A stretch of DNA of 64,000 bases from Gibbula magus (GCA_936450465.1 OW388304.1:6082700-6146699); one strand, 5' to 3'. Positions 11,783 through 23,590 are shown, numbered from the stretch's first letter. A program made the numbers and translations. The notes: generated by a model from the sequence alone, not told the origin.

Positions 11783-12595
11783 ATGATTTTGTCTTTAACA
11801 ATGGTATATCCTTAGCAAATTCATCACATCACAATTCGTCACATGTTCCAGAATCTTTTAAAGACATGGTTACAACAAGTGAAGGCAGAAAAGACATATT
11901 CATAACTGTATGAAACGTTAATCATCGCTCAAATCAATGTTTACATAACTATCAGAAAATATCGTAATGCAGAAAATAACGTATGGCAGTATCACCGCAA
12001 TCTAAAATGTTTGGACCAAGATGCATGAACCCACATGTGGTATATTCAATACAAGTTACACGTGACACGTAATGTGAATCCATACTACTGATACTATCAC
12101 ATTAACTGTAATACCCTGGGACATGACGCTCCTCTGTTCCGTCCGTGAAATCGAACTTAAAAACTACATTTGTATAGTTGGCCTTGTGCCTTTTTAAAAA
12201 GGTGGACCAAAATGGCCAAATGTCCCGGAAAATGATATGACAAGTTAACTTAAACTTTGAAATGGAACTTACCAATTTGGTGGCGTTGTGACCTTTTCAT
12301 TTGTTACAACTCCAAAGTGCCAAAATATTTAGAAATTTGGTCCTAAAACTGACAAATTTCCCGCCTTTGTTTTACATCGTTTTTTATGTTAAATCCATTA
12401 TTTTTTAAATTGTATTGTGGAAGTTAACAACGTTGTTGCTGCTTTTAGGGTTACAACTCCAGATTGTCGTCGTTAAAAAGTCACCAATGACAGGATAGAC
12501 TCCATGTTTCCAAATTGGTTAATGATATATGAAGACGGCCAAACTACGGTCGGTGGCATGTGAGCTGTGTTTACTTTTATCTTGTTGATGTGACT
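11783..12595. other. Single-copy-looking DNA, no feature seen
   Basis: AT-rich with no coding frame over 60 codons and no clear repeat. Confidence 0.4.
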
Positions 12596-13092
12596 GTAGA
12601 TATTTAGGGGTGTAACAATACATCGAACTATCGATGCATCGCAATAGTTGGCTTGGCAATATTACTATATCGATAGTATATACAAAAACATTATCGTTAT
12701 TATAAGGTTAACTATCGATACTATCGAAACTATTAAATTCCCCTTAATTATGAATTATTTACACAAGCCTCACTGCATTTAATTCAAGATTTTTCTTTTT
12801 AGAATGTCAAAAGGGAAAAACTAGAGATAGGAAAAAGCAAAATGACAAAACGTCTTTTTATTTATGATTTCCTTACTGATGTTGGTTCCATAGTCCTTAC
12901 ATCAACTAAACATTTCTACTAAAACCTATAAGAAATCTAGCTGATTATTGCGTATTTGTACCAAAAAAACCTATCGCAATAGTTATTGCAATAGTGAGTG
13001 ACAATAGTCCATCGCTATTGCAATAACAAGTGGCAATAGACTATCGCTATCCAAATAGTCTCTTTGAGTCAATAGTCACATCTAGTAGATAT
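12596..13092. mobile_element. hAT-type MITE with 8-base target-site duplication
   Basis: The word GTAGATAT occurs at 12,596-12,603 and 13,085-13,092, directly outside an element that starts 'ttaggggtgtaacaata' and whose reverse-complemented right end reads 'tagatgtgactattg'. An 8-base duplication and TAG-type termini fit the hAT superfamily. The 481-base interior is rich in 'atcgata' and 'gcaatag' words and has no coding capacity. The terminal repeats have diverged, so this is an old insertion. Confidence 0.65.
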
Positions 13093-14585
13093 ATATGTCC
13101 AATTACTGATGGGACTTGGGAGCCGTTACACTCATTATTACTTGATATAAGTCCTTTCTTCAGCCGTTGTGCATGTTCTTACGCTATCCGGTTTTAATAA
13201 GAAAACAAGATTTTCTGGATAATAACTTAGATAATATACTTAGTTCTTAAACAGTACAGTCAATGCTGGATATAGTTGCCTTACTCTGAGGGCGTGGGTT
13301 CGAATGCTGCATGGGACTCGGTCGGAAAAAGTACAAGAATGTGTACTATTGAAGGTAGTGTTATCCCAGATATAACAATGTAATATTTCTCACTATCTAA
13401 ATGGCAAGCATTTTTTAATTCACACCATTCAATATGAATTATGTAATGGTAAGTAATTCAATATGAGCTAAGTCATGCTTATACCCATTCCAATATATGC
13501 CACGTAATAATGTGAAATTCATAATACATAAATACATAAAATATAAAATATATGGAGCACGTTATGAAGTGAAATGGACATTACATATTTATGTAAATAG
13601 ACATATTATATAACTAGTAATGATGTTAAAGGTGAGTTAAATGATTATGTTTGTCCGAGTAAAGAAACAATGTACAGTCAGACCCCGTGTATTCGCACGA
13701 TTTGGTTACAGTTGAAAATCGTCCGGATAACAAGTCTTGCGATTAATCGAATCATATATATGTATATGGAAGACAAGGATTATTAAACATTTTAAAATCC
13801 TATTGAGATACAGACATGTTTCAATCAGCTGTACATGAACTGTGCTTAAACATGCGAGTTGCTTTGGTCTGACAAATACAAAATCTTCATTATGTGTTTT
13901 CTTCCGCATCCATTTTGTCCAATGGACCTGTGTTTTTCTGCGACGTTAATTTGAATTCACTATGAACTGTTCTTGTGAAACTGCTTGTGAAAAGAAAGAA
14001 AAAAGAAGAAACATTGACAAATACGTGTTTTGTAAACTATTTCTGAATATTTCCCATCGATATGTTTTACGATACACTTCAATAAAGGTGTTCCTTTCAT
14101 CAATAAACAGTACACTTCATTTACGTCAAATATCATCGAAATGAGTTAAGATTCCACTCAAGTGTAAACTGAGCTCCCCGTGTCCTGATGCGGCTAGCAC
14201 CAAACATGTTTTTCAATACAATAAGATTTCACATAATTAAACATATATTAAATGAATAATATTAATACTCAATCAGGTTTAGTATTAACTGGTACGATCA
14301 AATGGGTAGTCCATTCCCACTTATAGAACCTATTTAATCACAGAAACTTGTCAATCGTCAATCGTGATCAATCGTCTTAAATGTTATTTCGTAAGAGTAT
14401 GTACGTTTGCTTGTATATAAATTTTGCATTTTATGATGAATCTAAAACAAAATTAGCATGTTTATTTCAAATCAAACTTGCAGTTAACACCTAATTTAAA
14501 CTACACAGTTTTTCACTCATTTACTTCGATATAATTTCTGAAATAGACTGATTTATAGTTGTCAACATAAAGATTAAAGCCTTTC
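13093..14585. other. AT-rich DNA with element fragments
   Basis: At 13,198-13,230 'aaaacaagattttctggata' is a fragment of the family also seen at 2160 and 61,665. A 'gtgggttcgaatgc' word at about 13,288 resembles a tRNA B box, without a convincing A box. A 'cagtcagaccccgtgtattc' terminus-like word at about 13,676 resembles pogo/Tigger-type ends but has no partner. No coding frame is convincing. Confidence 0.35.
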
Positions 14586-14589
14586 TTTC

Positions 14590-14890
14590 AATAAAGTTTT
14601 ATTAAATGCTCTCGAGCAGAATGGCCTCAATTCCTCCTGACAAACATGTTGACCCGACTAGGGTCATATTTTAAGTTTAAAGTCGACTTTACACGACCAA
14701 GACCTATTCACTGCACCTCCAATTGATCGGAGTGTTATAACGGATTTTGTTAAAGCTCTTACAATAGTCCCTTCCTCCTGGACCAGTTCAAATTGCCGAT
14801 TGGCAATAAATACCGGTAAAGTCCCATACCTTATTACCGCAGCGATATTGATGCCATTCCAAAACGTTTTTTGTCTATTCAATCTTTGGA
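14590..14890. other. GC-balanced island, possible conserved noncoding DNA
   Basis: Non-repetitive, about 45% GC, flanked by AT-rich DNA, with no coding signal. Candidate conserved noncoding element by appearance only. Confidence 0.25.
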
Positions 14891-15329
14891 ATGGTTTTTA
14901 AGGTGCATCTTAAATTCTGAAAAGCAAATCGGATTTTATGCATTTTATGCATTGCTTCATGCATGATTCTGCAAGATTTGTAATTGAAATAGATAAGATT
15001 TGCTGTTGATGGAGGGATACTTCAGCAGGGTCGACGGAAGAGAGTAAAGGTGGTGTGAAATACGTCTGTATTGACAGTAGGTAAGACTTGATGTCAGGAG
15101 CGATAATTGGACAAGGTTTAATTTAAAATCCGGCTTATTTATTAACATTGAAACGAGTTGTAAAATATAAAACATTGAAACTGTAAATTGCATGAAGATA
15201 ATAATTCAAATTTTTCCGATTTGAAATTAAGGATTCATTAATTTGAAAAACATCGTTTCTATTTCAATAAAATTGCATTCAAAGTAAATTCTGTCTTTTC
15301 AACGAAAAGTAAACAATTTGGATGACACG

Positions 15330-15850
15330 TTGAGGTAATGGATCGGCGCAAGCTCCGCACATCACATCTCAACGCCGAATTGGCCCTTCCATGGATACGA
15401 GTGGAGTTTTTCAGCTTTTCTGACTTTACCATGGAAACGCGATTTTGGCTATTTCATTCGTCGGCGCTCTCAGACGATGCCGCTACTAATGTTTGTCTCT
15501 AAAAGCCCTTTGCCGAGAATTGTCTATTGCAATAAATTCTCGGGACTGATGCCAGCCTCTAAGTACGCTCAATTTCCTTGCCGGCACACACAATTATTAC
15601 AACCGAGAGCGCCCTTTATCGCCGGAGACTGTTTTCATATGCCGAAAATTTTCTGCCTGGTAAATTCGAGATGGATGGCGAGCGAATACCATCTCTGTAC
15701 GACTATGTGAAAATTAGCCCACAGGTCACCGCAATATCCGGTGTTAATTTCACGACTGGTCAGTTTCCGTTTTTCAATCAAACTACATCTCGCGATTGAC
15801 CAGCACGCGCCGGTCACGTGCGGCGGCGGGATCAAAGAGATTTTCTAATC
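15330..15850. other. GC-balanced island, strongest CNE-like block on the left
   Basis: About 500 bases near 48% GC, with many CpG dinucleotides and short frames open on both strands (70-77 codons), none recognisable. It contains 'ggtcacgtgcggcggcggg' at its right edge and a 36-base word (15,673-15,708) that recurs at 16,910-16,945. Regulatory or noncoding-RNA function is possible; the sequence alone does not show which. Confidence 0.3.
15673..15708 (+). repeat. Copy 1 of a 36-base dispersed duplication
   Basis: Starts 'ggatggcgagcgaatacc' and matches 16,910-16,945 at 34 of 36 positions. Its first half is itself an imperfect inverted word (gatgg...ccatc). Confidence 0.8.
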
Positions 15851-16149
15851 TAGTTTCCAAATCAAAAGTCATGGCAGTGAAGTCATGTAGATACTAATAC
15901 AACTCTAATGAAGCGCCCCAAATGATACATTAATTTGCCATACTCATAAATATAACATATAGAATGGCTGAGAGACTAAATATAGATGTCGGGTGGCGAG
16001 TGGTTGTTTTTCCATAATGACACGTTACAATGCCGCATTAACTGTTTAGCATTCTGCCAATGTTCTAGAGTAATGGAGCGAATTCAAAACGATATTTTCA
16101 ACTCAGAACCTGTACAATAGCATATTGTTTGCCATATTTGGGTTCACAC

Positions 16150-16400
16150 AGCAGAAACAACGCTGCAGTCGTGCTTCCATCATGCTTCAATTCCCCTCGT
16201 CCAAATCTTTGAAGGAGAAAAATATGGCGAGAAATCACGAGAGTCTCGTGCGGCCCACGTGACCTAGGGAGGGTTTGTTAACAGAGTACTTGAGAAGTTC
16301 CATAGTTTTAGTCACGGTCCGATCCCTCGACGATTCCTACTTGCAGTTAATCACAACTCGCTTGAAGATTTCTCGATTTAACATAGGGGTTTTTAATTGA
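16150..16400. other. GC-balanced island, possible conserved noncoding DNA
   Basis: Non-repetitive block with a CACGTG E-box ('gcccacgtgacc', about 16,254-16,265) and no coding signal. Inferred from composition only. Confidence 0.22.
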
Positions 16401-16909
16401 TGTTGCTTATTTATTCTTCATTGCGATTTTACGCTTTGGAATTTAGGTGTGGGGCTTTTGTCTCAGAATGTTTTTAATGCGTGCCACAGTGGAATGACAC
16501 TACGTTTTGAAGAATATAACGATGATTATATTTCGTTATTTCTAAATCACGTTGAACAAGTTGAAAAGAAATCAAACTTGACAAAGGTGATGAAATTCAT
16601 TTTTAAATTATTTTAAGGTGATGTACTTGCATTATTAATACTCCTTTCAATATTTGAAATAGTTCGCGGTCATAGTAAGTTCAACATTGTTTCTTTTGTT
16701 CAATTCCGTTTTGATACAATTCCAGTTATGTTTTCTTAACGTCATGACGAATGAAAACTAACAAAAATCTTATTCGTTTCCGATATCAGAAAATACTTGA
16801 ATCAACTCAACATGTTATCACTAAGACGACTGCTATAGCAATAACGCAATTTTTCAAAAATATACATACATAGGTACATATATATTCATTTATCGCATAT
16901 ATATATATT

Positions 16910-16945
16910 GGATGGCGAGCGAATACCATCTCTGTGCGTCTATGT
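16910..16945 (+). repeat. Copy 2 of the 36-base duplication, at the edge of an AT microsatellite
   Basis: Two differences from 15,673-15,708. It is bracketed by 'atatatatattg' on the left and, after a small 'tctgt...acaga' hairpin, by the (AT)n array on the right. A high-GC word inserted in AT repeats suggests transposition or a template-switch duplication from the 15.7-kb island. Confidence 0.8.
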
Positions 16946-16955
16946 ACAGAGATAT

Positions 16956-16958
<3 letters not shown>

Positions 16959-17009
<51 letters not shown>
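16959..17009. repeat. (AT)n microsatellite, about 25 copies
   Basis: Uninterrupted alternating AT that is self-complementary. Apparent Ile/Tyr-rich frames over it are artefacts. Confidence 0.95.
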
Positions 17010-17012
<3 letters not shown>

Positions 17013-18440
17013 TCATATATATATTGTACAATCCTCTGGACCTGGATAATCCTAACATCGTGTAAATTTGCCCAACATTTATCAAACTTATTGCGAAGTT
17101 CAGACCTCATCATCGAAGATATGTAAAACGAAAGCCGATGATGTTATACCAAAATTAAATTACCTTTCTTTTGGGTGTACTCCAGATCAACACACTTTTT
17201 ATATTGCCTATTACATGTATTTTCACAGAATAATTATAAGACCAATTTCCCCAATGTGTGCATGTTGAGTAATATTTCGATTCGAATTTATTTTAAAACT
17301 GTTAAACAATAAATCTGTTTCCCAGACTAGGAACTTCGATTTAGTACCATGTTATTTCGTTAATGAATTATTGTTAAAATGAAAATAGATTATTTCAAAT
17401 GGTTTCACATATAGAATGCTCAATCTTGTTCACACATCAGTATTAGCTGAACATTCAAAGCACTAAATTACTATTATCTGTAAAGTCTAAAACAGCAAGG
17501 CATTATTAGAGAATACGATGGAGAATATATTATAAACTGGTCGAATTGTTCTGTTATCACCGCAAGTCATCCATTCGATTAGTTGGCTCAACATGCATCA
17601 AAGCGTTTTAATTGATTTTAGACAGTAAGGTATTAATATGCAAATACGTGCAAACTATCTATTTCAGATAATATTATAATAGCTCGTAACACGTGCAAAC
17701 GCATATGGGTCATGTGGAGCGTTTGGAGTAAACATTAAATTGGATTCTTATTAAATTTTATAATTTTAGAAAGTAAAACAGATGTTATGATAATTACTAG
17801 GTCATAATCTGATACAAATTTGGAGGCAGTTATTTTTTATTTTATTTATTTATGTTTTAAACTTTGAAATACATATTACTAGTCAGCGGGGAGTATCTAT
17901 TTATTGCCTCAGTCATAGTTAATTCAATTCATTATAATCACAACAGTTTTTACCTTTTGAAATAAATTAATGATTCCATTTTATTTAAAAACTTTTAATC
18001 GGAAATAAATCTAGAATAATTATATATATTCATATAATTCATTAACTTTTAAAGGTATTTTTTAATTGATCAATGTTGAAGTGCCATAAATGTACGACTG
18101 TTACATATTACGTTGGCTTTAATATGTAATAAAATTGCATCAACGAAGTTGTCTGGCGATGTTGTTTATGTTATTCATTAATATACTGAAAAAACACCGA
18201 TAATGACAAAAAATAGGTTTCAGGTTTGATATATTCAAATAATTTTGCCTATTAAAATTTCTTTATGAAAGTTGTTCTTCTTCTTCATCATCGGTTGGTG
18301 ACTTGGGTCTGTTACGCTGCGCTACAGTGTAGCTTTCTCTTTGTGTATATATAGCATAAAGAAATTGAAATACATCATTAACAATATCGATATTAGTATT
18401 ATGTAAGATAGATATAAAATTTATCACACTTAGAGATTTG
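17010..18440. other. AT-rich DNA, no feature seen
   Basis: About 1.4 kb, strongly AT-rich, with no gene or repeat that I can support. Confidence 0.4.
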
Positions 18441-18446
18441 GTTAGG

Positions 18447-18519
18447 TCCCATTCTGCCTACTGTCCCAATCTGCCTACATCCCAGTCTGCCTACAAAAAA
18501 TAGTGTAGGCAGTTTGGGA
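18447..18519. repeat. Short tandem/inverted 'ctgcctac' structure
   Basis: 'tctgcctac' occurs three times in direct orientation (about 18,453-18,494) and once inverted ('gtaggcag', about 18,505-18,512), so the last copies can fold into a hairpin around 'aaaaaatagt'. Confidence 0.6.
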
Positions 18520-18668
18520 AATTAAATTTTACCCATATCATAATGGAACAACCCACTTTCCAGTTACTAACATCACGACAGAGTAACATAATTTTGCCTA
18601 CGTTATAAAAGGTGTTCAATATTGTTTTATCAACTGTTTTTTTCCCTTCTTGGTCATCAGCGGTAAAT

Positions 18669-19040
18669 GTGCCCGTGTTTAAAAAGGGTGATATGATAGA
18701 CCCGAATAATTATCGCGGTTGCGTTTGGAAGTTAGCACCGTGAACACTAAACTTGTTCTTTTCGCAATGGAGGAAAGGTAAAAACATCTTAATGTTGGCG
18801 ATATAATGGAGATGGTATTGATGTTGTTGATAACTTTGTATATTTGGGCATTGTTTTTAATTATAACAATAAGTTTACTATTCCTGAAAAATAATTTCAA
18901 ATCTATCTATCTTAATCCTGAAACTATTTATCAGTATTTGACACTTATATGGGAGTATTTTATGTTACGCATCTGAGGTATGGGGTTCACAAAAAGGTGC
19001 TAACATTGAAAAATTACAATTATACTTTTGTATTAAAAAA
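18669..19040 (+). pseudogene. Decayed non-LTR retrotransposon (LINE) reverse transcriptase fragment
   Basis: Three RT-type blocks are readable on the plus strand in two frames. Block 1 is VPVFKKGDMIDPNNYRG (18,669-18,719), the finger motif before the palm. Block 2 is VVDNFVYLGIVFNYNNKF (from about 18,823), typical of the region after the catalytic YxDD. Block 3 is LYGSILCYASEVWG (18,945-18,986), from the thumb. The several hundred bases between blocks 1 and 2 that would encode the palm with YxDD are missing, there are frameshifts, and stop codons interrupt the frames. It is a dead internally deleted LINE copy. The blocks resemble Jockey/I/RTE-like RTs; the clade cannot be settled here. The 3' end runs into the duplicated segment at 19,036. 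Confidence 0.72.
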
Positions 19041-19180
19041 TTAGATAGAGATTTACTGGTATATTGTGATATGGTTTCCTCGTCAAAGGAATATCATCTT
19101 CAATAAAAAAAAAATTAGATAGAGATTTACTGGTATATTGTGATATGGTTTCCTCGTCAAAGGAATATCATCTTCAATAC
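19036..19180. repeat. 74-base tandem duplication
   Basis: The segment starting 'ttagatagagatttactgg' at 19,041 is repeated from 19,115 to 19,178 without a visible substitution, joined by an A-run. It duplicates the end of the LINE remnant, so the duplication is more recent than the decay of that element. Confidence 0.88.
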
Positions 19181-19580
19181 AAAGTTGCTCGCCTCTACTG
19201 TATTCATCAATTCGCCAGTTTAACTACTTGTTAGACTCCTCACCCAACAATAATCACCTTCATACAGAGTTAGGTATAGTTTTCTCGCCTCTAATGTATT
19301 CACCAATTCACCAGTTTCAGTTAATTCGCCAAACTCGTCATCAGAGCAACATCAGCTTCAACACAAATCAAGTAGTGTTATTATCTCTGCTGTATTCGCA
19401 ACATCTGCTTCAGTCTCTACTGTATTCATCACCTCACCAGCTTCTATCAATTCGCCAAACCCCTCAATCTTCTACAATACAGATTTACGTAGAGTTATTA
19501 TCCCCACTGTATTCATCAATTCACCAATGTCCATTAATTCGCGAGACTCCTCATCAGGAAGACATCTTCGATTACAGCTT
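19140..19580. repeat. ~100-base degenerate tandem repeat, about 4 copies
   Basis: 'ctactgtattcatcaattc' type words recur near 19,194, 19,288, 19,423 and 19,506, each followed by 'ttaattcgc', 'actcctca' and 'catcttcaatacaga' type words. The first unit includes sequence from the 74-base duplication. A 125-codon frame (19,228-19,605) follows the repeats; it is repetitive and unrecognised, so I do not call it a gene. Confidence 0.7.
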
Positions 19581-19619
19581 CACTGTTAACCTAACAAAAT
19601 TATAAATAACCTTATGTTT

Positions 19620-19990
19620 ACTGCCCAATTACGTCTTTGTCAGTTTCATCACCGTTCCGTTTCATTTTCTTCCGTCACATTGTCCTGTGTGAACCCCCAG
19701 ACTGCCTCTGGTTGGTGCCGCTTCTTGCACGCACTGTTTAGCCCTAGGAAGAGTCTCGCGTCATTTTTTCAAGATGTCTTAATTTACAAAAATCGTCATT
19801 TTTAACCGCAGTTAGGAGATGTTCAAGCAGCTCGAAGCGAGCCTAGTTACGACAATTCTCCCCAATGGAATCTGGCGAGATAACCTATAATTACTTCATG
19901 CAACCCTTACCGGCGACATCAAAGGGTTGTCCTGCCCTTTAATTTACCTGTGGGTCGGACAGGTTTCCTTGACGGTACGTCGCTCCAGGA
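19620..19990. other. GC-balanced island, possible conserved noncoding DNA
   Basis: Non-repetitive, well above local GC, and lacking a recognisable coding frame. It directly precedes the G-rich tract. Confidence 0.22.
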
Positions 19991-19996
19991 CATAGC

Positions 19997-20116
19997 AGGG
20001 GAGTGGGGGAGGTGGGTTAAGGAGGTGGGGAGGGGTGGGGAGGGACAAAGGGGAGGTGGACTAAGGAGGTGGGGAGGGGTGGGGAAGGGCAGATTTGGCA
20101 TGGGTGGGAAGGAGGC
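19997..20116 (+). repeat. G-rich tract with 44-base duplication; quadruplex-prone
   Basis: More than ten runs of three to five G occur on the plus strand, and the block 'taaggaggtggggagggg' is repeated at 20,018 and 20,062. The spacing of G-runs (1-5 bases) fits intramolecular G-quadruplex formation. Frames read across it are artefacts of composition. Confidence 0.8.
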
Positions 20117-23100
20117 AGAAAACATGTTATTCATTTTTATATCACCTCAATACGAAATATAAAACATATTTTTAGAAATCAATGGCTACATTATTTACAT
20201 GTAAAAGAGTTAAAGAGACCGAACAAGGGGTTAGAAGCGACTGGGAAGAAAGAGAAAGGGGTAACTGTAAGTATATGATATGTACATTTTCATGTGTGTT
20301 ATTTATAAAGACAATTTAGTTTATTGCGTACCACATTCAGGTGGTACTTACAATAATGTACTGGATGTGGAAATGATTCGATGAGGGTTGGGGGCAGGGG
20401 GTTGACTACACCCCCGCGGGTCTGATCGCTACTTGGTGTACATCATACGTTGTCCCGTCCGTAATGAGGTGCCCCATTAGAAGTTAGTTGTAATGATGAA
20501 ATTTGGTTCACCATCAGTAATTTTATTCAGAAAACATGAAAGAAAGTTCTGATATCATTATTTTAGTTATGCTATAAGAATCTCGCCCTAGTTATTTGGC
20601 GATGCGGGTTCTCGTGTTGATATCAAGTTATTGTACGCTTTGAAAACGACATTTAACTTGAGCAGTGTTTTATATAACGTCTAGAAAGAAGAAAAATGCC
20701 GTGTGTTTTAAGTCCGTCAATCGATTGGTGTAATGTCCAGCGATGTCAGCTTGCTATTCACGTGCATGATATAAGTGAAGATTTAAAAGTTATTACGTTC
20801 AACGTATTATGTCTGGTAAAATGATTAATAGGACCATCAAAATAATTAGACAGAAGTGAAAAAGTTATTTGAGAAAAGAAGTTAGTTTGACGAACCATAA
20901 GTTGTAAGTTACAACAACGTTCCTTCATGCTTGGGAGCTATATTCTCCATGGAACAACTGGAGAATTGAAAGTAATCATGAATCAAACTTGTAGTGACTT
21001 GCTATATACATTTCGAAGGTTTTCCTTTAGTGATTAGTGAAGGAAAACCGTGAAATTGAGATACATAATTTCACCTTTACTTTTTATTCTACGAACACAC
21101 GATGACATACTAACATAATTGTAATTTTATACTGTTTATGAACAGTAACTCAACGAACACATTCCTAATAGACATTTAGTCGTGTGCATTGTGATGTCAT
21201 ACTCAGTACAATCATGTTAATCAGAAGGGGAAACGGAATGTACTTTAAACTAATTCGAAATCAGCTATATCCAAATATAATTATATTTCATCTATAATTT
21301 GCAAAATGCTCATCAACTGGCGAGGAAGGTATTTTAACAAATACAAAATCAGTTATCCAAATATTTTGTATCATCTACAATTGATAACTGCCGACCTAGG
21401 ATTTAGATCTGTGTAACCTTGTGAAGATAGGTCATGTTGTGAGGTCGTGTCGTTAATGTCATTACTATAGTCGTTACCATCTGCTTCATATCACAGATAA
21501 TCATTAGCATCGTTAAATATGACAATTAGATATGATTGGCATATTTATAAGTAAAGGTCTCATTAGTAATCGTAGTCATAATATTTCAATAACGCGTGCA
21601 TGTCTGCTGTCTCTTTATTCTTATTGCAAAGCTAATCCCGGATAATTTCGGAGAAATCTCTCACATTGTATTGAATTCAGGATATGGACTAAAATACAAT
21701 TGTGGTAGAAATGATTATTTTCTTCTATAAATATATAAATAAGTACTATAACTGCTAAATGCAAAACTAAATACAAACATGGAAGAACTAAAGATCAAGC
21801 TTAGTATTCATGGAATGTTATTGCCTGTTTAGAAGGTTAGACTAAAGAACACAGACCATAGTCTAGACGATATACCGAGTCCATGTTACAATCTTCCTAA
21901 TTTTAAATAAACATGTAATATCGACTTACCCACGCTGTTTTCTTGTCATAATTTTAAACAACATACAATTGTAGAAGTTTTAACAAGCCTATTTTTTTAT
22001 TTGCTGTCAATGCTAACGCTAACGTTAGATCGGTTTGAAATAATATTATATTTACATGGTATTGTATTCTGACCGAAATTAGCTTTGTGATTAGATTTGT
22101 CATTTGTATCAAAATGTTTGTCACCTATCTGAAATACTAGTTCAAAGTCTGAATAAAATGACATAAAACGCAAATGACTGACCACGTTTAACAATTTTCG
22201 AAATATGAATAATTTTAATAATTTTAAAATTAATTTCAACATATTAGTATGAACACTGGTGTAATCAAATTGTCTGTCCCTAAATATAGCATTCCCAAAG
22301 CTTGGTGTTATGCAGAAAATTGAGGCTAAACTCCACGTGTTTTATATTTGAATATGATTTAGTAGTTAGTCCGTATGTTCCGCGTATCTGCATTTGCGTC
22401 ATGCTTGAAGTACAGTTTTGATTTTTATCATGGATTCATTATATTCACGGCAGATATCAGCATGTACAAAACTTCTATTTACATACAATGTATTCATTTA
22501 AACAATTGTTTTAGCCAGTTCCATTAAAATCAAATTGTAATGTAGTTGCCCTCCGTTACACGGTATATTGTTTAACGTAATGCAACTTTATAATGGTTTG
22601 TTTTTAATGAGTTAGTGTATACCACTTTAATGCGAAAAGCGCCATATACATCAACAAAGTGTTTATAAATGTAAACGTAACAATTGTCTTAACATTTTTA
22701 AAAAGCTTTTATTTTCACAGTTTGCACAATGCATGATATGCTTTTCAATGAAATCTGTCACAATTGTTCCTTTTGGAAATGTAATATTCGTTGACTATTC
22801 TTTGAAATGTAAAATTCTTTCGTCCTAAAATGTTGTTCAAACAAATGTTCGCGTTAAATTCAGATTTCGAATTGTTTTATTATCTTTAAAACATATATAA
22901 TCGCAACTAAAAGTGTGGGTTTAGCTTTGTGGATTTCAAAAGCTGTATCATTTAATTCTTTGTACATGCAGTATTTTATCACTGAAATCAAGTACATGAA
23001 TAATGAAGAAATTACAAAACGGTTCAAGAATCCACAAGACTACGTCTTTATATTGTGTTATAAGAAATAGATTCGTTCTACGTAAAATTATAATCAGAGA

Positions 23101-23540
23101 ACTTTATCTATGTTCAACAATTTTCGTGAAATGACGCCCAGAGAGAAATTGTTAATATCTGTGTTATGTTGGGTCTATAAGGGGTGCAAATAATTTTAGC
23201 GTTATGAGGAAGCAGAGAAATCAAACACGAGTTATTGGCAGTCAAAGGAAATCAGTTGAGGAAATATACATAGATCAAAATGGTATAGCCATGGAAAAAA
23301 GATTAGTCTTAAAAACGTCTGCATCGTTCTGTATATGAGGGGAAATAGTTTTAATAATTGTCAAAATGTCCAAATGGACCAACAACAAATAAACACTATT
23401 ATAAATTCATGCCGAATTATCAAGGCACTGCGCTTGCAGATTGAAGGGAGATAACTCGTGTTTGTGATGGTGACTGTAATGGTTGTGTGTAAATCGATGC
23501 GATAGTTCAGTTGAGATTTTTCGCTCGTTCACTCAACAGT
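20117..23540. other. AT-rich single-copy-looking DNA
   Basis: About 3.4 kb with no coding frame over 85 codons and no array. One short perfect hairpin (10-base arms 21,018-21,027 and 21,040-21,049, 'ggttttcctt') is visible. Otherwise nothing is supported. Confidence 0.4.
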
Positions 23541-23546
23541 ACTGGA

Positions 23547-23590
23547 CCAATCAGGGGGCGGGGCTAGTGGGCGGGGCTCTGTGACGTCAC
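23547..23590. promoter_or_regulatory. Compact CCAAT / two GC-box / CRE cluster
   Basis: Within 44 bases there is a CCAAT box (23,547-23,552, 'ccaatc'), two GC boxes ('gggggcgggg' and 'gggcggggc') about 15 bases apart, and a perfect TGACGTCA (23,582-23,589). These are binding words for NF-Y, Sp1/KLF and CREB/ATF proteins and together resemble a TATA-less animal promoter. I found no exon on either side, so it may serve an unseen noncoding transcript, be a distal element, or be a promoter-bearing repeat. Confidence 0.4.

Noticed and set aside
13270..13330. tRNA-like sequence with 'gtgggttcgaatgc'
   Set aside because: No matching A box or acceptor-stem pairing at tRNA spacing; at most a decayed SINE piece.
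13676..13745. Possible pogo/Tigger terminus 'cagtcagaccccgtgtattc'
   Set aside because: No partner terminus or TA duplication found within 1 kb.
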